A stretch of DNA of 64,000 nucleotides. Source: Kondoa malvinella. Lineage: Eukaryota > Basidiomycota > Agaricostilbomycetes > Agaricostilbales > Kondoaceae. The position numbers were made by a program, and so were the translations under genes. Numbering within the stretch: position 1 is the stretch's first letter; every line of letters starts with the position of its first letter. The notes below the pieces were generated by a model. The model saw nothing but the letters and a program-made list of their open reading frames with translations. It searched no databases and had not been told where the DNA came from. This document shows, in pieces, positions 1 to 12,739 of the stretch. The stretch spans positions 496,001 through 560,000 of the forward strand of contig BCIM01000004.1 in the NCBI GenBank assembly GCA_039545315.1. Reading direction: 5' to 3'.

Positions 1-3000
1 GGAATTCTATAGCGCCGCTATCGATTGTTATCGCCTTTGATGTGGCAATCTGTCCATCTTCGGGTGGGAGCTCGACAACGCCAAAGATGCGCCCGACAGC
101 TACTGCCGACACTTCTAGTTGGAGCAGAATATTGAAAAATGCAAGGACATCCCGAGGAAATCTAGCTGCGGCTACCAGGGCTGCCCCGATCGAGCTCGAG
201 TTGTTGGAAGCGCGTTGAGCCACTCCAACAGAAACCAGCACAATCGCCAAGCTGGATGAGCTGATCTCAAGCCAAAATTGAATCCAGGTTTGGCTAGCAA
301 GACCAAGATAAAATGGTGTTGATGCAGTGTCGACCAGAGTGCAAACGTATTGGGATATTTCTGCATTTTTGCCGAATGCACGTATGATGCGTATTCCATC
401 GACGTGGCAAGAGTCCGCGCACTCAGCATAAAGAGGCGTGCGTGTATTGCTCTCCATCTTCCTGAGCATGACTGAAGTCGGATTGAAAAACTTCTTGCCC
501 AAAATGCCGACTATCAACGTGAAGGGCAGAGCAAACCCGGTCCAACTGCTGGATATCATAGCAAAAACGCCAACCGACAAGACCGCTATGCCGAATTGCC
601 AGGTATCGGCAAGCCCGAACGCGAATTCGACTTCGTGCAAGGCACAGTCGGATGCGAAACGATTGAGTATGTAGCCAGGGCGGAAACTCAAGAGAGTCGA
701 CAAGTCCGTCTTCATAAGCCCGTGAATCTGCCTGATATGTATTTTACGAGCTGCTTCGATTGGCTGATAGATGTCTGATGCCAAGAAGAAGTTGAAGATA
801 GCAAAGGTAAGAGCCAGGACAAGCCCTGCCTGCAAGAATTGATAAGCTGACGAACGATTAGACAGGCATACTGAGTACCGTCGCGCCTGCCCAGAGTTTC
901 GATGCACTCTTGTACTGAACCCAGATCTGACGCAGACATTTCAGCTTTGATTGAGATTACAGAATAAAAGGATTTACACTGGCCAAAAGTGGAAATCCGA
1001 TAGTGAAGAGTGAAATGCCAACGAGACCGCCTCCAAGAAGAGGAACGATGTACAGACCACCATGTTTGACTTGCTCCTTGCAAGCGCGGAACGTGGTCAT
1101 CAATGATGTCGCCTCATCGAGTCCTTCCGAGGCGCTGATGTCATGGTCTTTTTCTTTATCGCTTTCACTGATTGCGGTTTTCTGTTGTGCAGGACTGGAC
1201 AGTGGAGTTGAACGAGCCGCCAAATTCGGCGAGCCTTGATGGACCAAATTACCGTCGCGGAGTGTAATGATGTGCGATGCTCGACGGACAACGTCAGGAT
1301 CATTCGAGACCAGCACAGATGTGGTCGTTCCCGTAGTGAGTATACCAGCAGCACCGAAGAGTCGATCAAAGACGCGAACCACAGTCGGATGGTCGAGAGC
1401 CGCAAGAGGATCATCAAGTAGGACGATAGCTGGTTTACAGTAGACCGCCCTGGCCAGAGCAATTCTGGCTTGTTGACCACCGGACTAGGTAGCTGATGAG
1501 AGTAAGCAATGGTACAGAGAAACCAGCTTACAAGTCCCGTGGCTGATTGTGCGTCTCCATCAGACAAGGCAGACAAGTCTTGACGCAAATCACAAGCAAA
1601 TATAACTTGTTCGTACCATCGCTTGTCGTAAGAAGAGTAGAATAGAATGTTGTCCTTGATCGAACGGGATGTCTGCAGCCATGGAGTCTGAGAGCAATAG
1701 CCTAGTGATGCCCAGTTGAGATCCGACATCTGGCTGCCTGGCAGTTGATCAAGTTCGCCCAACAACGCTTTCAGCACATTTGTTTTGCCGTCGCCTGTCC
1801 TGCCTGCAACGGTTGAGCTCCACCAGATGATGTAGCCTAGGCGCGAGCTACCTTCTACGCATGTTAAACGACCGATCGGTATCTGCACCTTTGACCTGAA
1901 GTCGAGAAGAACGATTTCTTGTGTGCCAAATTGACCTTCTAGTATGATTTCAGTGTCGTCTTTCTCCCTTTTCTGGATGTCCGGAGATGACATTGTCGTC
2001 ATTCCTGCGTGAGATGCCTTCTCCTCCCCTTGAAGATAGCCTTGTATTCTTTTCGTGCTTGTATAGCATGAGATAATCGTCATGAACTTCCAGCAAAAAG
2101 GAATGTACTAAAACGCCCCTGTTCAGCTACATGGCGACAATTCCCGACTGCACGCACAACTATACCAAGTACGTCTAAGGAAGACAGCGTGATAAGGAGA
2201 CGCGATGCAGAGAAGTTGAATGCGCCAGAATTGACAAGCAGGGCGAAAACAATCAGTGTAGCCCCTTTGATCGCATGCCAGCAGGACTAGCAGAACATGA
2301 GACGAAAGCTTATGATTGAGAAGCGATCGCACCAGCTGAACGATGCCGATTAATGTGATTCTGAGTCTATAGGACCTCTGACGCGATCTGAAGACGAATT
2401 CAGTAAGCCGAGCAAATCTTGCCGACACCGCTTACATCTCGATGTCTCGCAGCTGCAGGTACTTGCTGCAGATGTCTTCTTCGTATGCGTTCAGCTTGAT
2501 TGGGAGCATGCAGCTGATCACACTTCCGAGCAATTGTACTCTGCGATCTGTTGCCTCCGACCACTGCCGCAAGGTGAGCAGAAACAAGTGCTGCCACTAT
2601 TGGACGTACAGCAGCTTGGTTGGCATGTATTCGGGAAGCAGCAATGGGGATAATTGCCAGAGTGATTAGCAGCATGACAGCTGTTCCTATCAGCGCAAGA
2701 CCGGCATACAGGTAGATGACGACGAAAGCGGCTGCCAGGACTACAGGCAGTTGTACCAAAAGGTGCATTTGCTTGAGGCCTGCGTTTATTCTTGTTCAAT
2801 TCGCATCAGATCCCGGATCATCGGATACGAAGGGAGGGGGAGCCAACCGCTGAACATCAATCTCAATATGAGAAGTAGCTGCGCCAGTACTCGCTTCTAC
2901 CGCAGAGATATGCAACTTTAGGCTCTTCCGGTATACCGCCTGCGTCAGAGCAGCTCGAACAGCCACTGTAATCTTGTACGTGGCTTGACTGAGGTGCGCC

Positions 3001-4064
3001 TTCAGAAATGCAGCAGCAAGAAGCTGAGCGGCCGTCATAGCGATGATTCCATAGCCATATGCCTTCAAGAACGTCAAACTAAGATACCGGAGAGCGATCG
3101 AGCTCACCTCGGGCTGTGCAGGTCGACTTGTGTCAAGATAACGCAAGGTCGCTCGCAAGATTAATGGCGCCAAACAGCTGTTGAGGGCACCCAGAATAGC
3201 TACGAGAGCAGGTGAAGACATTGTCCATGGATATGCTCTGAACAAAGTCTGAAGTAGAGGTGCCTTGCGAGACAAATTCAATTGCCATTGCCGTTCGAAT
3301 TGATTATAGATGGCAGCCGAGTCGATAACATTGTCGTGCAAGTCTCCTACTACTAGCTGACGCCTTGTGCCTTTCAAGAGCAGGGGTGTTATCCAAGACA
3401 CCGTGAGCTGTGATAACGGCGATGCAGTGGCTTCCAGAGGTAGCTGAGGGGCATTGTTAGCGGCAATGGTTGGCAACATCATAACACTGACCTTCTTCTG
3501 CAGTTCGTCCCGTAGAAATCTCCGACGGCTTGTAGATTGAGCTACAAAGCCAGCGACACGACAACCCAGGGTTACGCAGAATGCCGCGAAGAAGACCATG
3601 TTGTGCTTGGGCAAGTGTAGCAAGGAGAAGGTGCGAGATCTTGCGATGTCAAAAATGCATTGCAGAAAGTAGTAAGACGAGAGGAGCCATGTCGAGCGAT
3701 AGCTTCGATCAAATTCGAGACCGGTCAGAATCAAAGCAGCTGCTGACGTTGCCGCTTCGAATGACCAGGCAGTGATTGCAAGCGTACGGCGGAGCTCGGA
3801 TTGTCTTGACCAGGCAGCTAATTGAAGGATGCAGCTGACCGTCGCGATGGCGGCAATCAGCATGTTGGTATACAGAAACACTTTGTAGTTTGTTTGGTGT
3901 CTGTTGACTACAGTACTGCGTGTCCACATCCGAGATATCTGCCATATTGCTGGTAAGACGAAGAGTAGCGATGGTAGTATGCTGAGCAAGGTGAACTCGA
4001 AGGCCAAAGTGAAGTCGAAGCGACAGCCAGAGAAGGCAATGTTCCATTCATCAGAGCAAGCCAT
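1..4064 (-). CDS. ABCC (MRP)-type ABC transporter, 3' end cut by window edge
   Basis: A full-length multidrug-resistance-protein type ABC exporter, predicted to pump conjugates or drugs across the plasma or vacuolar membrane using ATP. The start at 4064 opens a long exon (to about 2800) with an extra N-terminal membrane domain of several hydrophobic helices, followed by the first transmembrane domain. A 46-nt intron (GTACGT...GCAG, about 2579-2624) restores the family segment IKLNAYEEDICSKYL. The first nucleotide-binding domain shows Walker A GRTGDGKT (near 1790), signature SGGQQARIALARA (near 1480) and Walker B IVLLDDPLAALD; the second Asp in Walker B is usual for the degenerate site of ABCC proteins. 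The second membrane domain runs from about 1000 to the edge (for example FRPGYILNRF and GRIFGVVELPPEDGQI). The second ATPase domain lies outside the window, so its integrity is unknown. Substrate cannot be predicted. Confidence 0.85.
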
Positions 4065-4680
4065 GGTACAGGATAAGCCGAGGAGAGAAGACTTAAGATA
4101 TGCACAAAAGGGCAGTGTATGTCTTCTGTTCGATTAGCACCGCATGTACGTAATTCGGTGGCTCACTTGGTCATCGCCGGTGTAGGTACGAACACACGAT
4201 GAGATGCAATACAGTAAGGACTGGGACAGTCAGGATCAACTGGCATCGGCTTTCACATTGCGTTCTAGTTGCTTCTCAAGGATTCCTTGCGTCCGAAGAA
4301 TTCCTTGGATTGCATGCGCGACTTTTTAGCCTCGCCAGAACTGTACTGGAAGGCGGTGGGGTTGGGACGAGAAAGGATTGACCAGGAGACTAGTGGTAGT
4401 ATTTAAGCGAGGCGGTATGATGGTTGCTCAAGCGAGGTTTGCAAACTTGCTACGATGTGATAATTGAAACCAGAGCAGAATCTGTGCTCGATCATTTTTT
4501 GGTCAGACAGATTCTGCAGCAAGCCTAAAACCTGATTAGCCTAGCATCAGACCCAATAGCCAAGACCTACCTGCTTATGCCCACCAGTTTTCCAATGACG
4601 TGTTTGGCATTGCACAGAGCAGCTGTTTCAGTCGAGTTGATCAGTAGTGTACAAATGGCCATGCGCCAGAAGTCGACTCA
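4065..4680. other. Non-coding stretch between ABC transporter start and next gene
   Basis: This roughly 600-bp stretch holds only short open frames with no family features. It must contain the promoter of the ABC transporter, which reads leftward from 4064, and the 3' flank of the leftward gene ending at 4681. No RNA gene or repeat was seen. Confidence 0.4.
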
Positions 4681-5699
4681 CTAAGCTGCTATTCCACAAC
4701 CGCTGCAATTCTTGTAATGTGCCTCTTCTCCCTGGGTTACTCTTCTATAAAGTCCACAAGCCACACAGGTGTTGATTTCCGACGACCGCAGTGTGGCAAG
4801 ATATGCTGGAAAGTCGTTGGAGTTGAGACGCTGTTTGGGATCATCGAGCGTATAGTCGCCGTATCCAGGCAGTTCGCCTGGGCCGAGGTATGGGCAAAAG
4901 CCCAAGGCGAGACAGCAAGCGGCTGCGCTCGACAAAGACCAGTTGACGTCTAACGGTAAATAGATCAGGAAGTGAAAATAGGCGCATAAAATGGCCTTCT
5001 TGGTGGTTAGGTAAGCGGTGAGCAAGCAATGTCGACGGTGGGATGACGATGCAGCAACCTGACTACAGCAACGAGGGTGATAGAGCATTTCTGTAACATG
5101 CTCTTATCCTGCTGCGTGCCGCCATATTTGTGCAACAAAACCGTCGAGCTGATATACCACAGCGAGCAAGTGAGGAAAGCTTCGACCAGCCGGGACATTT
5201 GACTGTGGGGAAACGCATTGAATCTTGTATGCGCCATCACAAGATTGGCAACAGTATGTATGCAATTTTGGCATTCTATAGCTTTTTCCCAGGTGTGCGA
5301 CACATCGGTAGACAGCAATACGTTCCATTTTGGTGAGAAAGATGCCACAGCTGCTGGAAAGGGCCAATCGATAGACGATGTCTTCATAAGCGAGATCGCT
5401 GTTGCTGCGCATGCTGTCCTGGTAGGCAATCGGGCGTTCCCATATTTCCCAGAAGTCGTGTTGCCGGTCAGCGCTGCCACTATACAGCCAGTGTGATCAG
5501 CCAGGTGTTGTCTTGCCGTGACAGGAGATGTACATGAGGATCTCAGCCTGTTCTTGAGCGCGCTTAAGTGTAATTGCGTCCAGGCATCCCAACGCTGGAC
5601 CTTTGTTTGTTGACATGCTGCGCGAACAGACCAGCATAGCGAAAACAGAGAGAATGCCACTGCAATACCTTGATCTGCCCAGCGAGTCTTCGCGGTCAT
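4681..5699 (-). CDS. Uncharacterised membrane protein with C-terminal CxxC pairs
   Basis: Not recognised. One frame stays open from 5771 to 5007 (first good ATG at 5699, MTAKTRWADQG) and then needs a splice near 5030-5000 to join a second frame ending at 4681. The product has hydrophobic stretches near the N-terminus (IAVAFSLFSLCWSV), in the middle (FLTCSLWYISSTVLL) and near the join (AILCAYFHFLIYLPL). It ends with two CxxC pairs, NTCVACGLY and NCSGCGIAA, spaced like a small zinc-binding ribbon. A competing frame from 5760 to 5497 is also open and could be a first exon, but its start would lie only about 10 bp from the divergent kelch gene. The boundaries and even the reading frame of the 5' part are uncertain. 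Confidence 0.35.
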
Positions 5700-5770
5700 A
5701 AGCAACCTGCACCACTTTACCGGAAACGGCCAATACCTCGTTCGGTGATACCCAAGGCATACCCGGAGCA

Positions 5771-7700
5771 ATGGATACCCAACAAGCTACCAGACCTTTA
5801 CCCTCTGTGCCAAAGCAGCCTCATGCTTTGAAATCCGCAGCTTCCTTTGGCGGTGGGAACAAACCTCGAGGTCGTTCCAGAGCCAACACCACACTCAACC
5901 TGGAAGAGATTGAACTTCTAGACACATCATCAGACAGTCGACCTGAATCTCGAGCTCGTACCTCTTCTGCCGCTTCTCAAGCTTCCCTGTCTGCCTCACG
6001 AACTCTAGACGACGACAACGCAGCTACAGCAGTCTTATCCAGAGCAAAAGCCGAACCTCTTAGCCTTCATCGAGCTGTTTTACAATCCAGGCCGAAAGAA
6101 AGCAAACCGAAAGCAGACACACCGTCCGCCAGTACACCTTATTGGTCACGTTCACCCGCTCATGGTCGTCTACCTTCCCACGGCTTCAGAGCGCATGCTA
6201 CTGCTCTAGTCGGTGCTGATCTCTACTTGTTTGGAGGATGTAATCAATCGCAGTGCTTTCGCGATATGTGGAAGCTGGATCTTGATTGCTTCATGTGGTC
6301 AAAGCCCAAGCTATCGGGAAGCATCGTTCCTCCCTTGTGTCGAGCACATACGGCTACTACTGTCGGGAAGAATATCTTTATCGTAAGCTCGACTGGACTT
6401 GGACATGTAGAGACTGATCCGAGCGCAGATCGGAGGGGGAGAAGGTGAACGCTCTTTGGCTCCACTGGAGCTTACGCTCATATGTATTAGGCGGGCAATA
6501 CTACAACGACGTCTATGTAAGCTTGCCTATACATCAATCTTTGACGCTCTGACAGATGACGTTATCAGATCTTCGACACTGAACGTATGGAATGGCTCAA
6601 ACCGAAAGTCTTTGGCGCTATTCCCTCCGCTCGACGTGCGCACTCTGCCGTCTTTTGGAAGGATCAGATAGGTTAGTTAGGCTTTCTTACCTGGCCGTAT
6701 GATGATCTTGAGCTGCCTTGACAGTCTTATTCGGGGGTGGAAATGGAGCAAGAGCCCTGCAAGGTATGTTTCCTACTGTCTACCTCGGCATCAGTTGATG
6801 AAGAAAGCGGAACTACAGACACTCACATCCTGAACGTATCAAACCTCGATCGACTGGAATGGTCCGAGATGCAGACTAAAGGAAAGCGACCGATTGAAAG
6901 AGGCTATCAGTGAGCCGCTCCCTCTTTAAAGCTCGATCAATTCGCTCATCTTTATCACGACAGTACGCTCAATCTCGTGGGCAATACGGCAATACTCTAC
7001 GGCGGCTCGGATGGCAAAAGTAGTTTTAGCGATCTGTGGGCTTTGAATCTGGGTAAGATCCGTTCCTTGCAAAGTAGGCATTGCTAACTTGCGCGATAGA
7101 ATCCAAAAGCTGGACAGAGCTAAAGATTGTTAATCCGGAAGAAGATGACGCTAGATTATCGCATACTAGTACACTCATAGGTCAGTCCTTATGCTTTTTT
7201 GACTTGTCTTAAGTTTCAAGAGTATGTTTTGTCTGACAGGCCAAAACCTCTGGATCATCGGCGGACATAATGGCAGTGAATACACTGGATCTCAAGAAGT
7301 CCTCCTACTTAACCTCGTCACGCTCAAGTTTGAACGAAGGAAAACGAATGGCACACCTCCTTGTCCGAGAGGATATCATACTGCGAATTATTACAATGGT
7401 CGGATCGTGGTGATTGCTGGGTATGATGGCAAGCAAGTGTTTGATGAAGTGTTTGATCTTTCTTTGGGCGTGTTGGCGTACACGACGCATATCAAGCATT
7501 TCGAGGTTGGGTGTGAGTTGTTTTGCTTATTCTTGTTGGTCAGAATACTGACGAGATCATGTAGCTGGTGTGGCAAAGGAGTAGCAATTTGGCGGCAGGT
7601 TCACATATTATACACTCCTCGGCGCATGCGATGCCTGGCGCACGCACACTCCTCGATGTGGACTCGTACTGTCCATGTCTCGCGACAACAGCAGATTTGA
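5771..7700 (+). CDS. Kelch-repeat beta-propeller protein
   Basis: The start ATG at 5771 opens a Ser/Thr/Pro-rich disordered leader of about 120 residues, followed by kelch repeats to the end. Repeat cores with the double-Gly pattern are visible: DLYLFGGC, IIGGGEG, VLFGGGNGARAL, TAILYGGSDGKSSFSDLW, NLWIIGGHNGSEYTGSQ and IVVIAGYDGKQVFDEV. Repeats are split by at least seven short introns (for example 6386-6430, 6522-6556, 7194-7240). Kelch propellers are protein-interaction platforms; fungal examples act in polarity, Ras signalling or ubiquitin ligases, but no partner domain is present here to choose between them. The C-terminus is uncertain. After the last repeat (HFEV, near 7505) a 54-nt intron is likely, but both the spliced and unspliced forms read to the stop at 7700. 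The gene faces the FMP42-like gene tail to tail, 134 bp apart. Confidence 0.75.
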
Positions 7701-7833
7701 CTGCTGTTTTCAGAGTCTCGCTCTCTTCTTATCCCTTCTCGATGTCCTGGCCCCTTCAAACTTTCTGGAAGCGTCGTGCTGTGTCGTAGTTTTGTTTGAA
7801 GGACGCTGGCGTCGGTCCGCGAGACTGCAAACA

Positions 7834-9705
7834 CTATAATTGCACAGTTCTCGTAGCTCTCCATATCCTTCCTGCTACACCTGCCGTTGTCAATACACCC
7901 GCTGCCAACAATGCCACATTCACAATGGTCGGATTTCCCTTTAATGGATACTTTACGGCCAAGTCGAGCGGGTACTGGACTAATCCAAACAGACCGCTAA
8001 TGGTATTGGCCAGACCGTAAACAGTTCCAAATGTCTCGAAGCCGAATACCAAGGTGGAATAATTGCTGACCGAGGTGTACATCAGAGGTCTGAGAATTGG
8101 CCACTTTCAGCTCACTGACATTGTAGTTGCAAAGTAGACTCGCCTGAGGATGACAAAGCAAACAGTTGCTGCGATTTGCGTTGAGGCGGAGTGTGTTAAT
8201 CCCAACACGCCAAAAGCTGCGCCGAGACAGCCCAAAATTATAAAAGCGTCCAGGGTTGGTCTTTTGTCCAGCAGGTAGCCAACGAAGGGAATCGCAGCGA
8301 GACCGCCGATCGGTAGCAGGCTATCATAAGAGGTATCAGGAAAGCAATGCATCGTTAACATAACAACCTACTAGGTGAAAGCCGTAGTCAGATCATCTGC
8401 GAGTTGTTCGTCTCCAGTGTAGTAGAAAAGTTGCTCATTGGCCTGATTCTGAGTCAGTGCCGTACGTTATTATAGGTCAGCTCACGTACCTGCTCAATGT
8501 AGAAATTGATCCTGCACATGTGTATGCAGAGGAAAGCAGTGATGACACTGGCGAACTGGTCAGTCATGTGCCTGATTATAGTGTAGCAGCGCACAGGAAC
8601 CAAGATGACTTGATCTGCTCGCTTGCTGAGAAGCCAAACAAAGCGCCAGCCAACTTGTCTTTCTTGCCGAGCTCCTCCTGCAGACTCGTCAGAACACGGT
8701 GAGACCCAGATTGATCAAAGTACCTTTGCTCTTTCAGCAGCTGAGCCGTGGAAATCACCATAGTGGACACGCGAAAAGCTAGACGAATTCAACTCCTCGT
8801 CTTCTTGTGCGGCAGGGAGAAGAGCAGAACGCTCATCTGCTTCGCTCGCGACTTTATTCGCAGTCCCATATGGTGTATCAGTGCCGAGGAACAGCTGTTG
8901 CAGTACCACTAGCACCGAGATTCCGATGTAGGACCAAAAGAATGTGCGTAGAGCGATGCCATTCTCCGAGCGGTTCTACAAGCCTCATCAGCCAGTACGT
9001 GCACATCTTGCGCTGGCAAACACACGTATGCTGTACGATATAGTACGTAAGGCAGCGAACTTGCGTCAAACGATCCAGTGAGAGCACTGAGAATGAGGCC
9101 GCTATGCGAGGGGAAAGCACTGGACAGCTGAAAGGACGGTAGAAAGACAACTAGACAGTTGCAAGTATAAGCGGATGTAAGCTGTCATTCAAAAAGAAGA
9201 GACTTACGCGGACCACCGACCTACGGCGCAAAGTCAGTCTGGTCAATACATCGCAGGATCAAAGCGCACCGCCAGCAGCAGATAGCCGATGAGATATGAA
9301 TCAAAGCCTGGTCTTCTGATGCCTAGGCCAAAGAGGAAGTTCCCCAGCCCGAAAACCGCAGCTCCAAGAAGAGACGTTTTCCGCGGTCCAATCTTGTCCA
9401 ATGTATATCCAATCGGCAAGGCAGACACATTGGTAACGACAGTAGCAAGAGTGAACATGAGGTTGAGCTTTGCGTCCTGTTCTTTGCATCTAGATGATGC
9501 TTCGCACTCTTCCGCATAAACGCCTTCTCTTTGTAGAATTGGTTTGAGAGCAGCGAAGCCAAAGACGACACCAGCGCAGACGAGCTTTGAGTATGCTCAT
9601 TCAGTAAGTGGTCCATCTGAACAGGGATCAAGGTACTTGGAAAAAAACGCTGGAGCCAATCTGAGCGAGCCGCCGCGTCCGTGATACGTCCTCTGCCAGA
9701 ACCAT
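7834..9705 (-). CDS. FMP42: MFS transporter of the FMP42/SLC43-like family
   Basis: A major-facilitator membrane transporter of the group that includes yeast Fmp42 and is related to SLC43 amino-acid carriers. The start at 9705 was chosen because the exon M-V-L-A-E-D...SSVFFQ joins, across an intron with GTACCT donor, to LVCAGVVFGFAALKPILQ, the first-helix signature of this family. The loop-2/3 motif LPIGYTLDKIGPRKTSLLGA is typical MFS. Later exons give SALTGSFDASS, a large acidic intracellular loop (near 8700-8870), LLPIGGLAAIPFVGYLLDKR and the final helices ending at 7834 after RATRTVQL. At least six short introns. Substrate unknown; fungal relatives are annotated as mitochondrial or vacuolar, and nothing here decides the location. 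Confidence 0.75.
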
Positions 9706-10426
9706 TCAAGGACACGTCAGATAGGATGAGAACGATGGACAGCTGTTCGAGAGGCTGATGACTGCTCGAGGAAGAGACACAGCGGGTTGGAAACCGATAA
9801 CGATAAGCCAGAGACAAGTTGCGATAAAGGAACGACTATCGCCCCATCACACAGAAGATCTCGAGAGCTAGAAAAAACATGCAGGTGACACCTCTGGTGC
9901 GAAGATCTTGCAACAGACATGTCAAGAACCCGATGTTGGCGCAGATAGACCTGGCTACGCTGGCTGTAGCTGTATTAGCTGGATCTAGACCAGAAAGCTC
10001 TGTCTGCATACTCTTTCCGTGATATAGGTGCTGCTCTTCCGTTGCTGGACAAGACAAGAGGTCGAACGCACTGGCAGAGTCATCTTCGACTAGTCGCAAC
10101 AAGACTCTCAATTCGGCCCTATGGTACTATCACAGAAGCGGCATCTGCCGAGCTGAACAGATGCAAATTCGAATGAATCGAAGGTCGACTCGGAAAGCTG
10201 CTTCTGCTTCAATCCTTGTAGCAGGACTTTCCGAAGCCAGGCAAAAGCGTCTCCATCGGTTCAGCTTCGCACTCGCATGCAAACGTCTCTTGTTTAGGCT
10301 CAGGCTCATTTCTCTGGCTAAATCTCTCGTCCCTTTGTTTCTGCCTTTGCTTCAGCATCATTCTTTGACCTGCAGCAACGGCCAGCAGACTCTCGGGGAG
10401 CTTTACCTAGCGGCTAGGACTGAAAC
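9706..10426. promoter_or_regulatory. Divergent intergenic region (FMP42-like / secreted protein A)
   Basis: About 720 bp between two divergently read starts. Several open frames cross it (for example 10161-10718 in the + direction) but show no family features and lie in another frame from the secreted gene. The last 130 bp before 10427 are pyrimidine-rich, as is common just upstream of fungal start codons. No RNA gene was recognised. Confidence 0.35.
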
Positions 10427-11682
10427 ATGCTCTGCAACGCTCTCGGCTGCCTTGGCGTTATTGTCTATCTTCTGCCATTACTACCTCTTGCCGCCTCGGC
10501 TCAATCAGCCTGTCCAGAAGCTAACAGCAAGGCTCTCGATAACACGTATACCGCAGCAGATCTTGCATCTTGGACTCCGTCGAAAGATGGGAAAATCGGC
10601 AGCAACATTATGTCCGCATCAGACGGCAGTCTGCAATTCCAGCTTTCGCCCGACGCTCAGCACCCAGAAATCGTTTCGCCTAATACGTTCCTTTTCAAAG
10701 ATCTTACTGCTTCAGTGACTTTCCGCATTGCGAAGAATGAGGATGCTAGGGTCAGCCTCGGTTGGATGGCAGTCGGCGAAGGGTCACTCAATCCAGCCTT
10801 TGGTCTTGATCTCGGCAGTCAGACGTCTCAAGAACCACCTGAAGGTGCCAGCCAGCGAACCCTCACAGCCATCACAAACGATTTTGGCGTAGGCAACAGT
10901 CACGTTCATATCGATAATTATCAGGATCTGTCATTCGGTGATACTATTGTACGACAGCCTTTGAGCGATTTCGCGCCTTCCGGCAACTGGTTGGAGGATC
11001 AAGGTATCAAAGTTGGAAAGGATGGAACTGGTGCCGCTGCTTATACCATCACTGCGGTCTTAAGTGAAGATAATGTGGTGGTTTTGGGTCATACGGAGGA
11101 TCAAGAGGACGAGAAGTTAATATCTTATGGCTTCAAAACCGCTAAACCGAACTTGCAACTGTACATTGGAGCGCAAAGCGATGCTTCCGATGAGATTGGC
11201 CCTTACCTATCTGTGATATCGGCCCGCATTAGTGGATGCCAAGGTTTGTATCTGCTCCATTGTCAACGAACAGCCTCTAAAGCAATCATACAGTGCTCAG
11301 CTCTGAAGAGATCGAAGCTGCCAAAGCAGATGTCGTAGCTGCCGATGCTTTGCAAGATCCACCTAACGCAGCACTAGAGCCGGTCAAGCAGGGCGTGCCT
11401 ATGGCTGAACAAGGGGACGCCGACGACACGAAGCCTCTCTCAGCCATACCTAATCAGTCAGCCGACGCTTCTGTATCAGTTCAAGTCAATATTCCAGCCA
11501 ATCCTGAGGTTACCGTCTTCACTTCCACTGGAGTCACCGCGATACCGCAGACTATTAGCAACCGCGTCAAGACGGTGACTGCGACAACTTTGCTTCCGGC
11601 GATGACAGATGATGATGGCAGCGTTCATAGCGTTGAGGCTGGACAGACTGGGTGTGCGGATAGGAGGGAGCGAGGAAGTTGA
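10427..11682 (+). CDS. Secreted protein of unknown family, paralogue A
   Basis: Not assignable to a named family. The start at 10427 gives a clear signal peptide (MLCNALGCLGVIVYLLPLL followed by PLAASAQS). The mature part is about 260 residues of beta-rich sequence with core LFKDLTASVTFR and GWMAVGEG, then a linker and a Thr/Ser-rich tail containing FTSTG and VKTVTATT. One phase-1 intron (about 11243-11300) sits between SGCQ and VLSSEEIEAAKAD. Paralogue B (16239-17597) shares the signal peptide, the LF.DLTASVTFR core, the Gly-Cys just before the intron, intron position and phase, the LS.EE start of exon 2, and the FTSTG tail motif. The compact core resembles DOMON-type sandwiches in size and in its aromatic-Gly strand, which is inference only. 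Unlike B, it ends without a hydrophobic tail; another frame stays open past the stop. Confidence 0.7.
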
Positions 11683-12739
11683 CGAGGGAATCCAGCAGCT
11701 CAATGAACGAGTTGTCTACCGCAGTGTAGACTATTAACACTGTAGGGCAAATGTAACTAGGAGATGATTGTTACAAGACAAGATTCAGATTGCAAGTGAG
11801 GAGAGGGATCAACCCAACTCGACGAATTTATAGTGAAGCTATTACAATAGACCAATACGACAAAAGAGCGAAGTACAATAGACCAGCTACGTTACAAAGG
11901 GACGAAAGCGAATACGAGGAGATCCTAGCCCAACCCCGTCACAGCGGATAGGACAATGGCAGGTCTGCAAAGTATCAGCTGATGTTGCTGATAAAGAAAT
12001 TTTGAAACTTACCTGACTTGGCCCAACATCGGGTGGGCTGTCAGAAATTTCACCCTGCTACCGACCAGCAGTGGGGCGGGACATCAGGTGTGCTGGACGC
12101 TAGACCGCTCAACCCTGGATGCCCCTGGTTTCTATATACATCTGCATCGGCAATTTAGTTGTCGACACTCCGAGCCAGCCCAGTCTTGGACTTACAATGG
12201 AGGTTCCTGTCACACAGTGAGGCAGGTGTCCACTTTAATCTTCTCATCATCATCATCATCAAAACGTCGTCCATCATCTCCTTGAAATTATTCTTCATCA
12301 AAGTAATATTTGCACGAATGATGCTCACCTTTCCGCAACCTATGTTCTATCATTTCGCTCTACCCACATCCTCCTAACGCATGCTTGCCCTGTGATCGGT
12401 ACCCGAGTCAGATTAGTTAACAAATACTCGATTACAATTGGCTTACATCAATCCCGATCTTGATAACGATCTGTGTTGCCCTAGCCTGTCTTCCCCTCCT
12501 ATTCATCCCCCTGCTTCTACCTCCTTCACAGTTTCCGCACATGGCGCGACATTGGCAAACGCACATCAAACCACTTTTGGATTGCCGCTTGATCAGGTGC
12601 AGCGTAAAAGCCAGAACGATTGTTGTATGCAGGTCTGTGTGATCCAGTTCGAGCCGCGATCAGGACAAGCGAGCGTTGTAGGTCTGCTGACGCGATGTCT
12701 CGATGTATGATTATCGAAAACATGCGATGCTCGCCGTTT
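11683..12739. other. Gene-poor stretch with a CAT microsatellite
   Basis: About 1 kb between the end of secreted protein A and the 3' end of the leftward Fanzor-like gene. Only short, featureless open frames are present. A five-copy CAT repeat lies at 12245-12259. No tRNA or other RNA gene was recognised. Confidence 0.4.
12245..12259. repeat. CAT microsatellite (5 copies)
   Basis: Five perfect CAT units within a pyrimidine-rich, gene-free stretch. Confidence 0.8.

Noticed and set aside
1100..2083. Frameshifts in the ABC transporter suggested by broken frames
   Set aside because: The breaks near 1490, 1830, 2420 and 2600 coincide with GT...AG introns of normal length, and motifs continue in register after splicing.
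5497..5760. Separate 87-codon minus frame starting MPWVSPNEVLAV
   Set aside because: Its start would lie about 10 bp from the divergent kelch ATG; kept only as a possible alternative first exon of the 4681-5699 gene.
10161..10718. 185-codon + strand open frame
   Set aside because: It overlaps the signal peptide and mature start of secreted protein A in another frame and has no domain features.
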